Source: Wuchereria bancrofti (taxonomy: Eukaryota > Nematoda > Chromadorea > Rhabditida > Onchocercidae). From it: 64,000 bases of DNA. A program made the position numbers and the translations under genes. Numbering within the stretch: position 1 is the stretch's first letter; each line of letters starts with the position of its first letter. The notes below the pieces were generated by a model. The model saw only the letters and a program-made list of their open reading frames with translations, ran no database searches and had not been told where the DNA came from. Positions 1 through 18,299 of the stretch are shown one piece after another. The DNA lies in NCBI GenBank assembly GCA_005281725.1, contig SSBO01000001.1, positions 438,956 to 502,955 on the forward strand, given 5' to 3'.

Positions 1-70
1 ACAATGCATTATAGATTTTCATGAAATGAAGAAAGGAAAAGTTTTACACCATCCAAAGTGCACGTTATAT

Positions 71-130
71 AGGAGTAATACGTGTAATATGAAAGTAACA
101 CGTGTAATGTAAAAGTAACACGTGTACGTG
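71..130. repeat. Three tandem 20-bp units with E-box cores
   Basis: Three consecutive 20-bp units (71-90, 91-110, 111-130) share the pattern RRRAGTAAYACGTGTAATRT. Units 2 and 3 each hold a perfect E-box CACGTG (99-104, 119-124). They lie about 190 bp upstream of the histone H1 TATA box, so they may be an upstream regulatory array for that gene. This is inference from position only. Confidence 0.6.
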
Positions 131-275
131 CAGTACACAAGTATTATGCGAGTAACATTCATCCTTATATAAGATTTGTCTTTTTCTCCCTCTTTCTCTC
201 TTTTCTCTCTCTCTATTGCTGATAAATCAATTTTACAAAAATACTCCAGTTGAGATCATAAGATTTAATTTGCAG

Positions 276-308
276 CTTCCCGCCAGTTTCTGAAATTTTG
301 GCGGGAAG
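276..308 (+). promoter_or_regulatory. Inverted pair of E2F-type sites upstream of H1
   Basis: CTTCCCGCCA (276-285) and TGGCGGGAAG (299-308) are perfect reverse complements separated by 13 bp. Each contains the E2F/DP core TTCCCGCC. E2F sites are typical of genes switched on in S phase, as expected for a histone gene. The pair sits just upstream of the TATA box and about 80 bp before the start codon. Confidence 0.7.
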
Positions 309-317
309 ATGGAGTAA

Positions 318-325
318 TATATAAG
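318..325 (+). promoter_or_regulatory. TATA box of histone H1 gene
   Basis: TATATAAG lies 63 bp upstream of the ATG at 388. That predicts a transcript start near 345-355 and a 5' UTR of about 35-45 nt. It also argues that the GTG-initiated extension beginning at 325 is not translated, because it would start inside the TATA box. Confidence 0.65.
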
Positions 326-387
326 TGGGATCGATCGTCGGTTATGTTATTGTTTGCTGCATAGGGTGTGGTTTAACCAACGACGAT

Positions 388-960
388 ATGGAAGCAACGG
401 CTATTGAATTACCTTCACCTCCACGAATTAGCGATCCAATTGGGAAATCCTCGAAAAAACAGTCGGGAGTTCAAGGCACATCTAAGGCACGTTCGAAACG
501 ACAAGGCGCAAAAGTAACGAAGAACCATCCTACCTATTCTCAAATGATAAAAGAAGCAATTGTTGCCCTGAAAGATCGTAAAGGCTCAAGTCGATTGGCA
601 ATCCTCAAATATATCTCTGGTCATTATCAGTTGGGTGATAACGGCAAACGTGTACATTCTCAACTTCGATTAGCGATCAAGAAAGGTATTGCATCTGGAA
701 AGTTGACGCTTGCAAAAGGTGCTGGTGTTAATGGTTCGTTCAGGCTTGGTAGTGCAATTGAAACTAAGGCTAAAAGAGGACCACATAAGCAAAAGAAGAT
801 AACATCGAAGCAAGAGGAGAAAAGTAAGGTTACTTCTCCTGTTCCAAAGAAGCCACGTGTGAAAAAAGTTACAACTGCGAAATCGCCAAAACGGAAGCCG
901 AAGGCAAGTAGTAAACCGAAGAAATCGAAGGTTTCAAAGCCGAAGAAAACAGCGTCGTAG
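388..960 (+). CDS. Linker histone H1
   Basis: Single-exon gene for a 190-residue linker histone, which binds linker DNA at the nucleosome entry/exit site and compacts chromatin. Residues about 46-121 form the winged-helix H15 globular domain (HPTYSQMIKEAI, GSSRLAILKYI, the KKGIASGKL segment, then GAGVNGSFRL). It is flanked by a basic N-terminal tail and a Lys/Ser/Pro/Ala-rich C-terminal tail with SPKR- and KPKK-type motifs, as in metazoan H1. The ATG at 388 is chosen because a TATA box lies at 318 and the longer frame has no upstream ATG. The gene is intronless and followed by a histone stem-loop, so the mRNA is probably replication-dependent. It converges on isw-1. The family assignment is secure; which H1 subtype it is cannot be told. 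Confidence 0.95.
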   Translation: MEATAIELPSPPRISDPIGKSSKKQSGVQGTSKARSKRQGAKVTKNHPTYSQMIKEAIVALKDRKGSSRLAILKYISGHYQLGDNGKRVHSQLRLAIKKGIASGKLTLAKGAGVNGSFRLGSAIETKAKRGPHKQKKITSKQEEKSKVTSPVPKKPRVKKVTTAKSPKRKPKASSKPKKSKVSKPKKTAS

Positions 961-997
961 ACATGTTACGTCCGTGACGTTGGTCTCATAACCCAAC

Positions 998-1013
998 GGC
1001 CCTCTTAAGGGCC
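998..1013 (+). terminator. Histone mRNA 3' stem-loop
   Basis: GGCCCTCTTAAGGGCC forms a 6-bp stem with a 4-nt loop, 38 nt after the H1 stop codon, followed by ACAAA. This matches the size, base composition and position of the metazoan histone 3' stem-loop bound by SLBP, which replaces polyadenylation on replication-dependent histone mRNAs. Confidence 0.9.
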
Positions 1014-1754
1014 ACAAATTTCATGAGTCATGCTATCTCTTCCGATCTTTCTGTTCCCTTTAGTTCAGGAGGATCATACTTCTGTTCTTGAAAATAAATT
1101 TTTGTCTAACCAATAAGTTGGAAAATTGTTATGCACTACAGTGATTTTGTTTCCAGATTAATCATTCACAATAAACGTCGATTATGGTACGGTATCATTC
1201 ATAGCCATGATGTGGTCGATGAATGTTGTTCCTAAGATGATTGATGAGAGAACTGTCAGAATATCTGTTAGTGATCATTATTGTAGAGTACTTGTACTTA
1301 AGCAATATGATTGTAATTTAGAACTACAAAAGAACCCAATATCGAAAGTGTACTGTCATCCAAATCGTGAGCACAATAAACTAATTATCATAAATCAGTT
1401 TATGAGGAAAATGTTCCAATTACATTACGTCAATATAAAGGATGTTTAAGTTCATTATAATTTTCGCGTAACTGTTCAAGTGTTAATTCCCCGTATTCCA
1501 GTTAATGTAGCTTCTTCATTTGATGCCCACATTGCTTGTCAAACTTGACCCACATAGTTTAACGTTTTTTATGACGATACCAGGAATGCCAAATATGCAT
1601 GTGTCAAAAAACAAAGAGATATATATTCAAACTTTATCATACAATAGAGATTGATGTACATATATTGCAGATAGGTACGCATCAAACAAAGATAAGCAAT
1701 CAATAAAAATGATGTAATCACTCAGAATTTTTCTCAAAATAGGAAGGGAATGTA
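1014..1754. other. Intergenic spacer between H1 and isw-1
   Basis: Spacer between two converging genes. It contains an open frame of 80 codons at 1207-1449 with no recognisable domain, which I do not call a gene. Nothing else is supported before the isw-1 3' UTR. Confidence 0.5.
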
Positions 1755-1760
1755 TTTATT
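1755..1760 (-). terminator. Probable polyadenylation signal of isw-1
   Basis: AATAAA read on the minus strand, about 140 nt beyond the isw-1 stop codon. Position fits a 3' UTR of normal nematode length. Confidence 0.5.
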
Positions 1761-1898
1761 AGATTCAGCCGGAGCAAGAAAATTTAGTCTTATTTCAAAA
1801 TGTGAACAACTTCAAGTTGCTACATGTACTCTGAGATACAAATAGTAACAATGACGAATTTTTCTGATACAAACTTCACATGGTTCATGCGACCAATA

Positions 1899-9093
<7,195 letters not shown>

Positions 9094-9777
9094 CTTATTC
9101 TGTCATACATTTCATAAAAATTAACGATATGCTAAGCATTACAGAACGGTAGGAAAACGTATATGAATTCATTAAAATCGTACATATTACACTTAATTAT
9201 CCAATCAACCATAGAACTCTCATAAATGCACATGCTACAATATCTCCGGGAGCTCCCGGAACTTCTTGAATTTTGTACATCTGAAGTGGTTAATGGTAAC
9301 GTCAAAGTTACCAGCCCCTCAGATAAGATCACTTTAAAGAGGACACAATGAAAACTTTTGTTCCTCCATATTTCATAATTCTGTAGAGTATCGAAATATT
9401 CGATACCGACATACCGGGGAAATGATTTGTTGTGAGTGCAGGAATACTAGGAAATTAATTAAGAAGCAGAATATTTGAAACTGATAGAAAAGTATTGCTT
9501 AAAATTGGATGAAATCATGAATGCTAGTTTCTTGAAAATTCATCATTCTGTTTCATTTCACTCTCGAATTGATTAAAGAAACTATCCGTTTCAAATATTT
9601 GCTTCATATTCATCATCATTTATCTAGATTGAGCTATTAAGAAGAATAAGTTACACTTCGGCTTTAATTGCTTGACTTTCGGACATACTAGAATTGTTCG
9701 ACTTCTATTTTAATAATTGTTATCAGTTTGTTATCAGTTGATTGCTTTATTAAGTTTCACTTACTACAGACTGTTCT
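9094..9777. promoter_or_regulatory. Divergent promoter region of isw-1 and Dus4 gene
   Basis: 684 bp between two start codons that point away from each other, so it must hold both promoters. It contains the perfect palindrome TCCGGGAGCTCCCGGA at 9245-9260, the most GC-rich spot in the interval. No clear TATA box is seen on either side. Confidence 0.6.
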
Positions 9778-12601
9778 ATGATTGCAGTGATGAAGGGTCA
9801 ATTATATGATATATTGGTTGGAGAAAGTGTTAGAGGAAAGAATGTCACCAGTGGCATACATATGGATGATGATATACCTTTATTTGTATCTGCACCAATG
9901 GTGCGATATTCAAAGTAAGCTTTTTTGTACCTCTTCAAATGTTTCTTTAATTAATACAAATTCACAGATATATAATTAATGTAATCAGTATGTTATATGC
10001 TTTTTATTTGCTCTAACAGTGAATTTGCTGAGAATTTTTTCTCATGTCTTTTTGTTGATTGTCATTGTTTTTCATAATTATATTATCGTATTATGTGGAC
10101 AACAAACATCCACTGATACTGATAAATATGTTAAGTGCTGATAAAAATTCCACTGATAAGTATGTTAAGTATCAAAGCTTAGCGAAAATTGAAATATGTC
10201 AAGTCCTTATATTGAAAATGAATAAAATCTATATATTTGCTTAAGCTGAATAACAGAAATGTTGTTAATTGGTTAAAATGAAGCAAGACTATTGTCATTT
10301 CAGGAAATTATTAAATTTTAAATGAGACAAACATTTCTTCGTGTATAGTGTGTTTGTTATGTATTTGTGTGCATGATGCATGTACATGTGTGCTCGTGTA
10401 TACGTGTGCGTGTGTATGTCTATATAGTTTATAGGAGTTTCTCTATGGATATTCGTCGTATGATAGAAGAAATCAAATTGAAAAGCTAAATAAAAGATGG
10501 AACAATTGGATAGAATTAATAATTAGAAGTCGTAAAGTATTTATTTGTCAGATAAGATACAAGTTACTTTTTTATAGATTGCCATTTCGAATGTTGGTTC
10601 GATTGTACTCAGTGGATGTTGCGTTTACACCTATGATTTATGCAAAACATTTCATTGCATCAGAACAGTGCCGATCTGCAGAATTCACTACCTGTCCAGG
10701 TTCATTGTAACTTGTTTCTTATGACAACTGCGATGCTTTACTTGATTTATTTTGATAATTTTGAAATTACATTTCATTTAATAATGAATGAAAACTATTT
10801 GTATGTTGAAGTATTTAAACAAATAGTTGAGTATAAAAACGGGTTAAGATAGCTCAATTTATGCTACTATATTATTTATATTATTTACTTACTATTTATT
10901 CAGATCTTCTTAATATATTATTTCGTAGTTTACTTTGCTAGTCGATGGTTAACTCAGTGTGAGTTACTTTATAGGTTATTTTATGTAGGTGACAATCCAA
11001 CCGTTGTACAATTTGCTAGCAACGAGCCAGAGGAGTTTTCCACAGCAGCGATGTTCATAAGCAGGTATAGTATTCTTATTATGAAAATGCGCCTTAGTTA
11101 ACCGATATTTTATTTATAGTAGAACACCTGAATAACGGTCGAAACGTGCAGGCTTTTGATGTAGTCAGTTGGTCAAATCAAACTATACAAGATGATATTG
11201 CTATTAATGTTTATATTTACGTAGGTATTGTCGTGGTATTGATCTGAACTGTGGTTGCCCACAACGAGATGTTATGAAAGAGGGATATGGTTCGAGTTTG
11301 TTGACAGATCCCGTTCGAATCGCTGATATTGTTTCGACTACACGTCGGCGAATTTCAAAACCAGATTTCACTGTAACACTGAAAATTTTTTTGATAATTG
11401 ATAGTAATGAAAAATTGGTAGCAAAAATTAGCAGTGAAAATGTGCAAATTGATATGTTGCATATTTTAGATTTCTATCAAAATCCGACTAAAACCGAATC
11501 GCCAGTTAACTTTAGAAACATGCCGTCAAGCAGAAAGAGCTGGTGTTTCATTTGTAACAGTGCACGGGCGAACACCTGAACAACGATCGGAACCTGCAGA
11601 CTATGATATGATCAAGTTGATCAAATCAAGCCTATCTGTCCCAGTAATTGCTAATGGAAATATCAAAAGCTATGAACAAGCATTACAAGTTGTAAAATAT
11701 ACGGGAGTTGATGGTTAGTTTTTATAACTGTTTCCACAAACAAGAAATAATTTCTTGAATGATTACTTTGTATCAGTACCAAGCTGTTCATGTATCATAT
11801 TGTTTACAGTTCTCAAATATTGGAATAATTCTAGGTAAGGTTTCAGATTTTGTTTCTTTAATTTGAAAATTACTGTTGATGCAATTATTTTTATGCACTG
11901 AAGTTAAAATTCAATTGAAACATAATTTCAGTCTTTTTAAGATCCTTTTTACCGCACTACTACTTTTTAGTGAACTTCTATTAATAATCTAAAAACCGAA
12001 TCATTTTGAATCATGTCAAATCTATCCAGCTCTCTTTTTTAGACGCATTTCAGTTATTTTCATAAACATGAATTTATTTTTCTGAAATTTATAAGCTTTT
12101 TATATAAAGGTCAGATTTCAGTGTGCTGTTATAATCGTTTTTTACAGGTGTAATGTCGGCAAATGGTTTATTAGAAAATCCAGCGATGTTTGCCGGTTAC
12201 ACTTCTACTCCGAAGCAGTGTGTTGCAGACTGGGTACGATTTTTTTTTTCTTCTCCCTTTTTTCTTTTGTTGCATTTTTTATATGTTCTGTAACTTATAA
12301 TCAGTGATTCATCATTTCATATTTCTTTACTTGGTTTACATCATTTTGCATATTTATTATTTAATGGTTGTTGTTTGCGACCATGATTTTCACTAATTTT
12401 TGAAAATGTTATTAAAAACTACTAATTATCGTACAGGTGCGATTGACCACAGAACATGGTTGTCCATTTGATTTGTTCCATCAACAGTTAATGTTTATGC
12501 TTCGATCTTCACTTACTAGTAGGCAAAGAACGATGTTCAATGGACTAAGTAATCATCCAGCTGTTTTTGACTATCTAAATTGTAATATCTTCAAAAAATG
12601 A
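9778..12601 (+). CDS. DUS4L: tRNA-dihydrouridine synthase, Dus4-like
   Basis: FMN enzyme that reduces uridine to dihydrouridine in the D-loop of cytoplasmic tRNAs; the Dus4 group acts on positions 20a/20b. Exons: 9778-9914, 10578-10699, 10989-11064, 11225-11372, 11470-11713, 12146-12233, 12437-12601, giving about 325 residues, the usual Dus4 length. Seen in order: SAPMVRYSKLPFRMLVR (FMN-barrel start), TPMIYAKHF, DLNCGCPQ with the catalytic Cys (about residue 123), GYGSSLL, IKIR, TVHGRTPEQR, PVIANGNI and VMSANGLLENPAMF. Intron 4 (11373-11469) is only 97 nt and can be read through in another frame for a while, which gives a false ORF; splicing restores ISIKIR. ATG at 9790 is an in-frame alternative start. 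Exon 6 borders may be off by 2 nt. Confidence 0.92.
10341..10422. repeat. TG-rich alternating purine-pyrimidine tract
   Basis: Imperfect run of TG, CG and TA steps (such as GTGTGCGTGTGTATG) in intron 1 of the Dus4 gene. Such tracts can form Z-DNA. No coding content. Confidence 0.5.
11121..11208 (+). pseudogene. Decayed copy of Dus4 exon 5 inside intron 3
   Basis: Starting at AGAACACCTGAA, this stretch matches exon 5 of the same gene (about 11569-11658) at roughly three quarters of positions by eye, for example GAACACCTGAAYAACGRTCG and TCAAATCAA in the same order. The intron copy has TAA where exon 5 reads CAA, plus small indels, so it cannot encode the same peptide. A TTTATAG lies just before it, resembling a splice acceptor. 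It is probably a partial exon duplication that has degenerated. Confidence 0.7.
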
Positions 12602-12693
12602 CATTTTAAAGTGATACAATCTTCTTGTTTAGACTTCTGTATATATTTTTATGAATAACACAAAAACATGTTTTATATCCTTTTTATCTTGTA

Positions 12694-12699
12694 AATAAA
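12694..12699 (+). terminator. Polyadenylation signal of the Dus4 gene
   Basis: AATAAA 93 nt after the stop codon, in an AT-rich 3' UTR. Position fits. Confidence 0.6.
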
Positions 12700-13386
12700 C
12701 TTTTTAGTGATGTTTAGTTATATACAAACTTCATGTTTTGAAAAATTTTTCAGTTCAAAATCTGAAACGATCTTTTGTATTTTTATTTTTTAAAATTTAT
12801 ATCTCTGTGTCTTACGGGAAAACATTGAGTTGTTAATTGTTATTATGAAATATTTGAATAAAAGTTTTTAAAAAAAGCGATGAAAAGTCCGGGAAGATGT
12901 CACATCTACATCTTTTGCACCTCTGCTTATATATGAATTTCATCCTTGGACTGACAAAGTTTTGCTTTGACCGGTCATTCAATTAAATTTTACTTTTTAT
13001 TATTAGTCGATGGATTATTTTCGAATTTACTTTATGATTCATTTATTATACATGAAATGAGTTAGACAAAAAATTTATATTTTACAATGATCAAAGCTAA
13101 AGACTTTCAGTAGATTTACTTCATTCATAAGTCATTTCCGAAAGAATTTCAATTTTTTAAAAGAATTTTTCAACCATTGTGTACCAAGAGACAGAGGGAG
13201 AGAGACAGGAAAAGAAAGAAAGAAAGAAAGAAAGAGTAAATAAATGCAAGGAAATGATGGTAGAAAAGTTACTATTTAAGAGCATAATAGCTTTAAATTT
13301 TGAAATTCTTCCAAAATTTCACCTTTTCATAATATAATTTCATTTATAATATAAATTGCTCTCATAACAATAAACTTATCATTAAT
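12700..13386. other. AT-rich intergenic DNA
   Basis: No gene is supported. Contains a short GAAA microsatellite at about 13210-13236. Confidence 0.6.
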
Positions 13387-13537
13387 NNNNNNNNNNNNNN
13401 NNNNNNNNNNNNNNNNNNNNNNNNNNNNNNNNNNNNNNNNNNNNNNNNNNNNNNNNNNNNNNNNNNNNNNNNNNNNNNNNNNNNNNNNNNNNNNNNNNNN
13501 NNNNNNNNNNNNNNNNNNNNNNNNNNNNNNNNNNNNN
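13387..13537. other. Assembly gap (151 N)
   Basis: Run of 151 Ns, with T-rich low-complexity sequence on its right side. True size is unknown. Confidence 0.98.
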
Positions 13538-16500
13538 TTTTTTTATAATTTTTTTTATTATAATAATAATAATTAAATTTTTTTTTGTATTAATTAATTT
13601 ACATTACTGTAAAATAGGAAGATTGCAAATTTATTTGATGTAAACAAGCAGAAAAAAAGATATTAGAGGAAATTTTACAGTAGTTAACAGTAATTAATAT
13701 AAACATCACTAATTAATACTTAAATAGCAAGCAAAAAATTTTTCAAAATTATAAATATCAAAAATACTGAATGGAAGGAATAACATTCTTATTTGAAGCT
13801 TTTTTAGAGAATTTAAAAAGATTACGTAAAGTGTTAAAACAAAATTTTGTTTTGCTTTGTTTTTTTTTTCAAAACTTCTGTAATTTTCTTTTTGTCGTTT
13901 TTTTTTTTTCAATTTTAATTTTTTTCTTTTTTGTCTTGTTATATATTCATTTCAATAGTGCATATCCTGAATGAAAAAATTTTTTGCCTTTAAATTAAAT
14001 AACAACAAATGTTGATATGAAATAATTGAATAATGAGCTAGAAATATGATGCGGAAGACTAATGATAATGAAAAACAAAAAATTAAATTTTCTTGAAAAC
14101 TAAACTTTTCAAAATGAAAATTATTTCAATTGAATTGATCAATTCTTCATTTTTGCTTTAATGGTAATATTAATTGAAAATATAACATTTAATAATTATG
14201 ATTACAGAATTGTTCTGGTAAAAATTAAAATTATTATAATTCAAATGGCTAACAAATAATTTTTCATTCATTCTATGTAAGAATCTTTATGATATTGTAA
14301 CATACTATCTATCAAACTAATATAATTATCATAATTCATCACCATCCTTATCATTATTATTAGCACTATTTCCCTCTTCCTTATCATCATCAACAATATC
14401 CATATTATCATCGATATCACCATTATTATCACCATCATTACCAACAACATCATTATCAATCATCATTACCAACAACATCATTCTCAATCATCATTATTAT
14501 CATCATTATCATCATCAGCACCATTAATACCACCCATATTACCGTCATAAATATTACAACTTGGCTTCATGAACGATTTGTGAAGAAATCTATTCACGCT
14601 TGATGCAAAGACGTTAACATTATCATTAAATCGTTATCACTCTCATTAACGCATTATCATTACCTCTACAAGACCTCACTAGTATCATCTTCATCAAAGC
14701 CATATTACTATCATTAACAGTATTATCATTCTCATCAGCGTATAATCGTTATCACTGATACAAACCAAACAGCAAAAATTAACATTTCTTTTTTATTTAT
14801 GAAATCATTTATGATATTAAATTATCACCTGTGTTTAAATTAATACTCTATGGATTGTAAACTTTCAAAAGTTTCATTTATTTTTTTTTATACTTTCATT
14901 AAACATTTTATTATTTTCAAAAAGTTCAGTTACATTTCACATAATTTCATTATTATGTTGGTTTAACTATGTAAATTTTCAAATGAATAATCTTTTTTAA
15001 ATGAACTAAAATGAAAAAATAAAATATTTCTCTTTAAGTTAATTATTACGCAGATCATATTTTATCTTTTCCTTGTTTTTTTTTTTGTCATCGGCAAACA
15101 TCAGATAGATTAATTTCACTTTTCTTATAAATAAATACATACCCATTCATTTCTATTTTATCAAAGATGTGAGGAAAAAGTTAGATTTATAAATTATTTA
15201 AGTCATTTAAATATAATAAACTCCTACAAATAAAACGTTTCTATTTACCACAGTGATATGCCATTATTTACTATTTAATCTTTGTTGGGCGTATTTTTTT
15301 TTTTAATTTTTAATTTTAGCCTTCTAATTCACTTTTTTTTCATTCTTTTCTTTTTAAATTCCAATTATGGAAACATTCAAGGAAAGCGAACAAATGAAAT
15401 GAATGAATGAATGAATGAATGCTGAAGTTATGCTATAGTTTAAATTTCTTAAATTTATCAAACTATTAACATTATTCTTTCTTTTAGTACATTTTTTTTT
15501 CTTGATATTTTAAAACAAATGTTGTTCGACAAATTTTTGTACAATACAAATTATTCAAATATTTCATTTTACAGTGAAAATTCATAATTTTTTTAAAATT
15601 TGTTTCTCTCGTTCAAATTTCTCGGTAGAAGAAATTCGTGGCTTGCAAAATTTTTCTCACATTTTGTTAATCTTTTATAAATTAAAAATTAATCTTTTCT
15701 TTCTGCTATAATTTAAATTTAACAAAATTTTTTTTTATTGATGGAATGATTGAATCACAAAGTTAATTTTACAATCTTGTGACGATTTCCAGTGAAAACG
15801 GTTTAAGATAGGAATGATAATGATTAAAATATTTTAAAAACAATTATTGAAATATTTTAAAAAAAATTGAAATATTAAAAAAAATATATATATAAATGAT
15901 ATGCACATTAGAAAAATCTAAAATGACAAGTTTCTTTGGAATTGTTAATTTAATGTTCATTTTAATTGAAATCGAAATGATTAAGGCATAAATATTATAT
16001 AAATTTTTATTTGTAAATGAAAAAGGACATCAAATAATTGATCATCTTTCACTTAAATTTTTAATAATTCAAAATTAATGATGCAAAAAGATATGACTCA
16101 TTTTCAGGTTGGCCAAAATCATTCATAAAATATTAACAGGTTATCACTTTCAATTAATTATTGCTGGTGCAATGAAATATTCCTTAGTTCATGCAAGGTT
16201 AAATACTTTTTTCCCTTCTGATAGTATTTTATCAATCAAAAAATTCACTTAAATTTTCCCTCACATTTCAATAAATTTCAAAATTAACCAAAATAAGACT
16301 AAATTTTTCTCATTAAACTTAGATTCCGGAAATTCCGGAAACATTTAGGGTTTTCTTTATTCATGAAAATAGAGGAACTTCAGTTTACAGTAGGAAAATG
16401 ATATGTTACATGAATCAGAGCTGCATAAATGTAGAGAGATAAATTATTCAAATTTATTATCAATCATCTATGGGAAGTAACATTGCGTGAAAAGTACCAC

Positions 16501-17154
16501 GCACGTGCAACGATACATTTTCTTTTTTCACGTATACAAGATATGAGGAAATTTTTTAGAGGATAAAGCACTTTAAGCATCTGAACTTTATTTCTCTTCT
16601 GACAATCTGATAATAATTTCTGATAATCCTCTATTTTTTCATCTGATAATAATTTATCAGTCGCATAAATTTTCATTTTCTGACTTTTTACTTTCAAATA
16701 AATCAAAGTGGAAATAAAGATTCTTGTAAATGATGAAAATATTTCCTAATTCGATTCGAATTATGCTTGATTACGATAGCTTAATGATATGATCGTTGTT
16801 GTTTGTCGTAGAAGATTGAATCAAATTCTGAAATGATACTATCGTTTATCAATCAGTCAAGACTGTAAACCAATTGATTACTGACCAAAACTTATCTGAT
16901 CAAGTGGAGAAAGAAATTTAAGAAATGATTATAATATTAAAAGATAGAGTTCACTTGAAAGTAATGATATATAATATTCGCTCATAACAAATATCACGTA
17001 TCACGTACGCATTCATGATTACGAGAAAGACATTTCCTGCGTCAGTAGTTGTTATTATTGATATATCATTAATTGATTGTACTTATGTAAAAATCTGGTG
17101 AGATTGCATTTGAACAGAGAACCGGAAAAGAAGGCTAAAATACTATTGTAATAA
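13538..17154. other. AT-rich intergenic DNA, no gene seen
   Basis: Extreme AT content with homopolymer runs. Open frames here are short and rich in Lys, Ile, Asn and Phe as expected by chance. Two TTCCGGAA octamers one base apart lie at 16324-16340. A GAATGAATG microsatellite lies near 15396-15420. Confidence 0.6.
14318..14545. repeat. Degenerate ATC/TCA trinucleotide repeat
   Basis: Imperfect array of ATC, TTA and ACC triplets (CATCATTATCATC and similar). The minus-strand open frame across it is only the repeat read as Met/Ile. Confidence 0.75.
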
Positions 17155-17241
17155 ATTAATTAATCACAAATGCTGTTTGTGATTAATTAATATTAAACAA
17201 TTGAAAAAATTGGACTAATCAATTAGCCCAATTTTTTCAAT
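17155..17241. repeat. Two adjacent perfect or near-perfect hairpins
   Basis: Hairpin 1: ATTAATTAATCACAAA (17155-17170) and its exact complement (17176-17191), 5-nt loop. Hairpin 2: ATTGAAAAAATTGG (17200-17213) and its exact complement (17228-17241); the inner part pairs further with one mismatch, giving arms of about 20 bp around a 2-base centre. They are 8 bp apart in a gene desert. No target-site duplication or transposase is visible. Confidence 0.8.
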
Positions 17242-17958
17242 AATTCTGTCTAAATGAGCAAACTAAATGATATATTTTTGCAAATAAGTGTAGCAAATAG
17301 TAAGATGTTTGATCTTTTTGTATTGTTTATAAAATGTGATAATTAACCTGAAGAAATACCTGAAACATTGTTGACATTAGTAACAATAATTTTTTGCTAA
17401 ATTTGCTTCTTTAAGTTTATTATTATTGATGATAATGACATTGAGTTATGTGACATTTGTATTTTTGTTAATAATAGTTGGAGAAAATATGACTTATTGT
17501 AAATCAACATTATCACAGCAATGAATAATGACCATATTTGGTTTATCATCATCATCATCATCAGAAATGGACAGATAATGACCAACTAAAATGGAATATT
17601 CGTGCTTTTTCCTTTTTCCTTTTTTTTTTTTTTTGATAAGTATGATGAAATGGATGAAAGGGAGTTAATGAAAATGGTTTTTAACTGAAAGAAGTGAAAT
17701 GATTTGAGAAATGAAGAATGAAGATGATAAGAATAGAGGAATGAAGAAGAAATTGAAGTGAGAAACTGAACCATTTTGCCTGAAAAGTAAGCTTGTCCCT
17801 AAGGAAAAGCTTAAAGATTCTTCGTCATCGTTCATGTTGACACGATTAAAGTAGAAAGTTGCGATAGAGCTTTACGCGCAATTTTCAAATCGATGAGAAC
17901 GGGTAGTGGCATCCGGAAATAGACTCTCGTAGGATGATGATGAGATGAATGTAAAAAT

Positions 17959-18066
17959 GAGGAATGGAAAAATGGAGAGGAAAAGGGAATGGAAATGGGA
18001 AAGGGAAAGGAAAATGAAAAGGAAAGGAAAAGGAAAAGGGAAAAGGGAAAAGAGAATGGGAAGGGG
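17959..18066. repeat. Polypurine tract (GGAAA-type)
   Basis: About 108 bp almost entirely of A and G on the + strand, in units like GGGAAAAG and GGAAAGG. Polypurine-polypyrimidine DNA of this length can form triplex structures. It marks the left edge of the GC-rich island. Confidence 0.7.
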
Positions 18067-18299
18067 TTTTCTTCGGGTATCTTCAGTTAGTTCTGACGTA
18101 TTTCTAGGCTAATGATGCTTCTTTGGCTCTAATAACAACAACCGATCGGATAGGAATGAATGATGATAGAATGAGGTGAAAAGGTAATAATGCAAGATAG
18201 AATGTATGACTGACTACCCTTTCTATCCATCTATCTATCTAACACTTTTCAGATCTTCAAAGATCATTTCTAAACAAGAAAGAGAAATGATGGAAACGA

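Noticed and set aside
325..387. GTG-initiated N-terminal extension of histone H1
   Set aside because: It begins within the TATA box, has no ATG, and its sequence is unlike H1. The ATG at 388 is the natural start.
1207..1449. 80-codon open frame between H1 and isw-1
   Set aside because: No domain, no splice or promoter context, and within the range expected by chance.
11373..11579. Read-through of the Dus4 exon 4 frame to a stop (the apparent 101-codon ORF)
   Set aside because: Splicing out 11373-11469 restores the conserved ISIKIR and TVHGRTPEQR sequence in one frame, so the read-through is an artefact.
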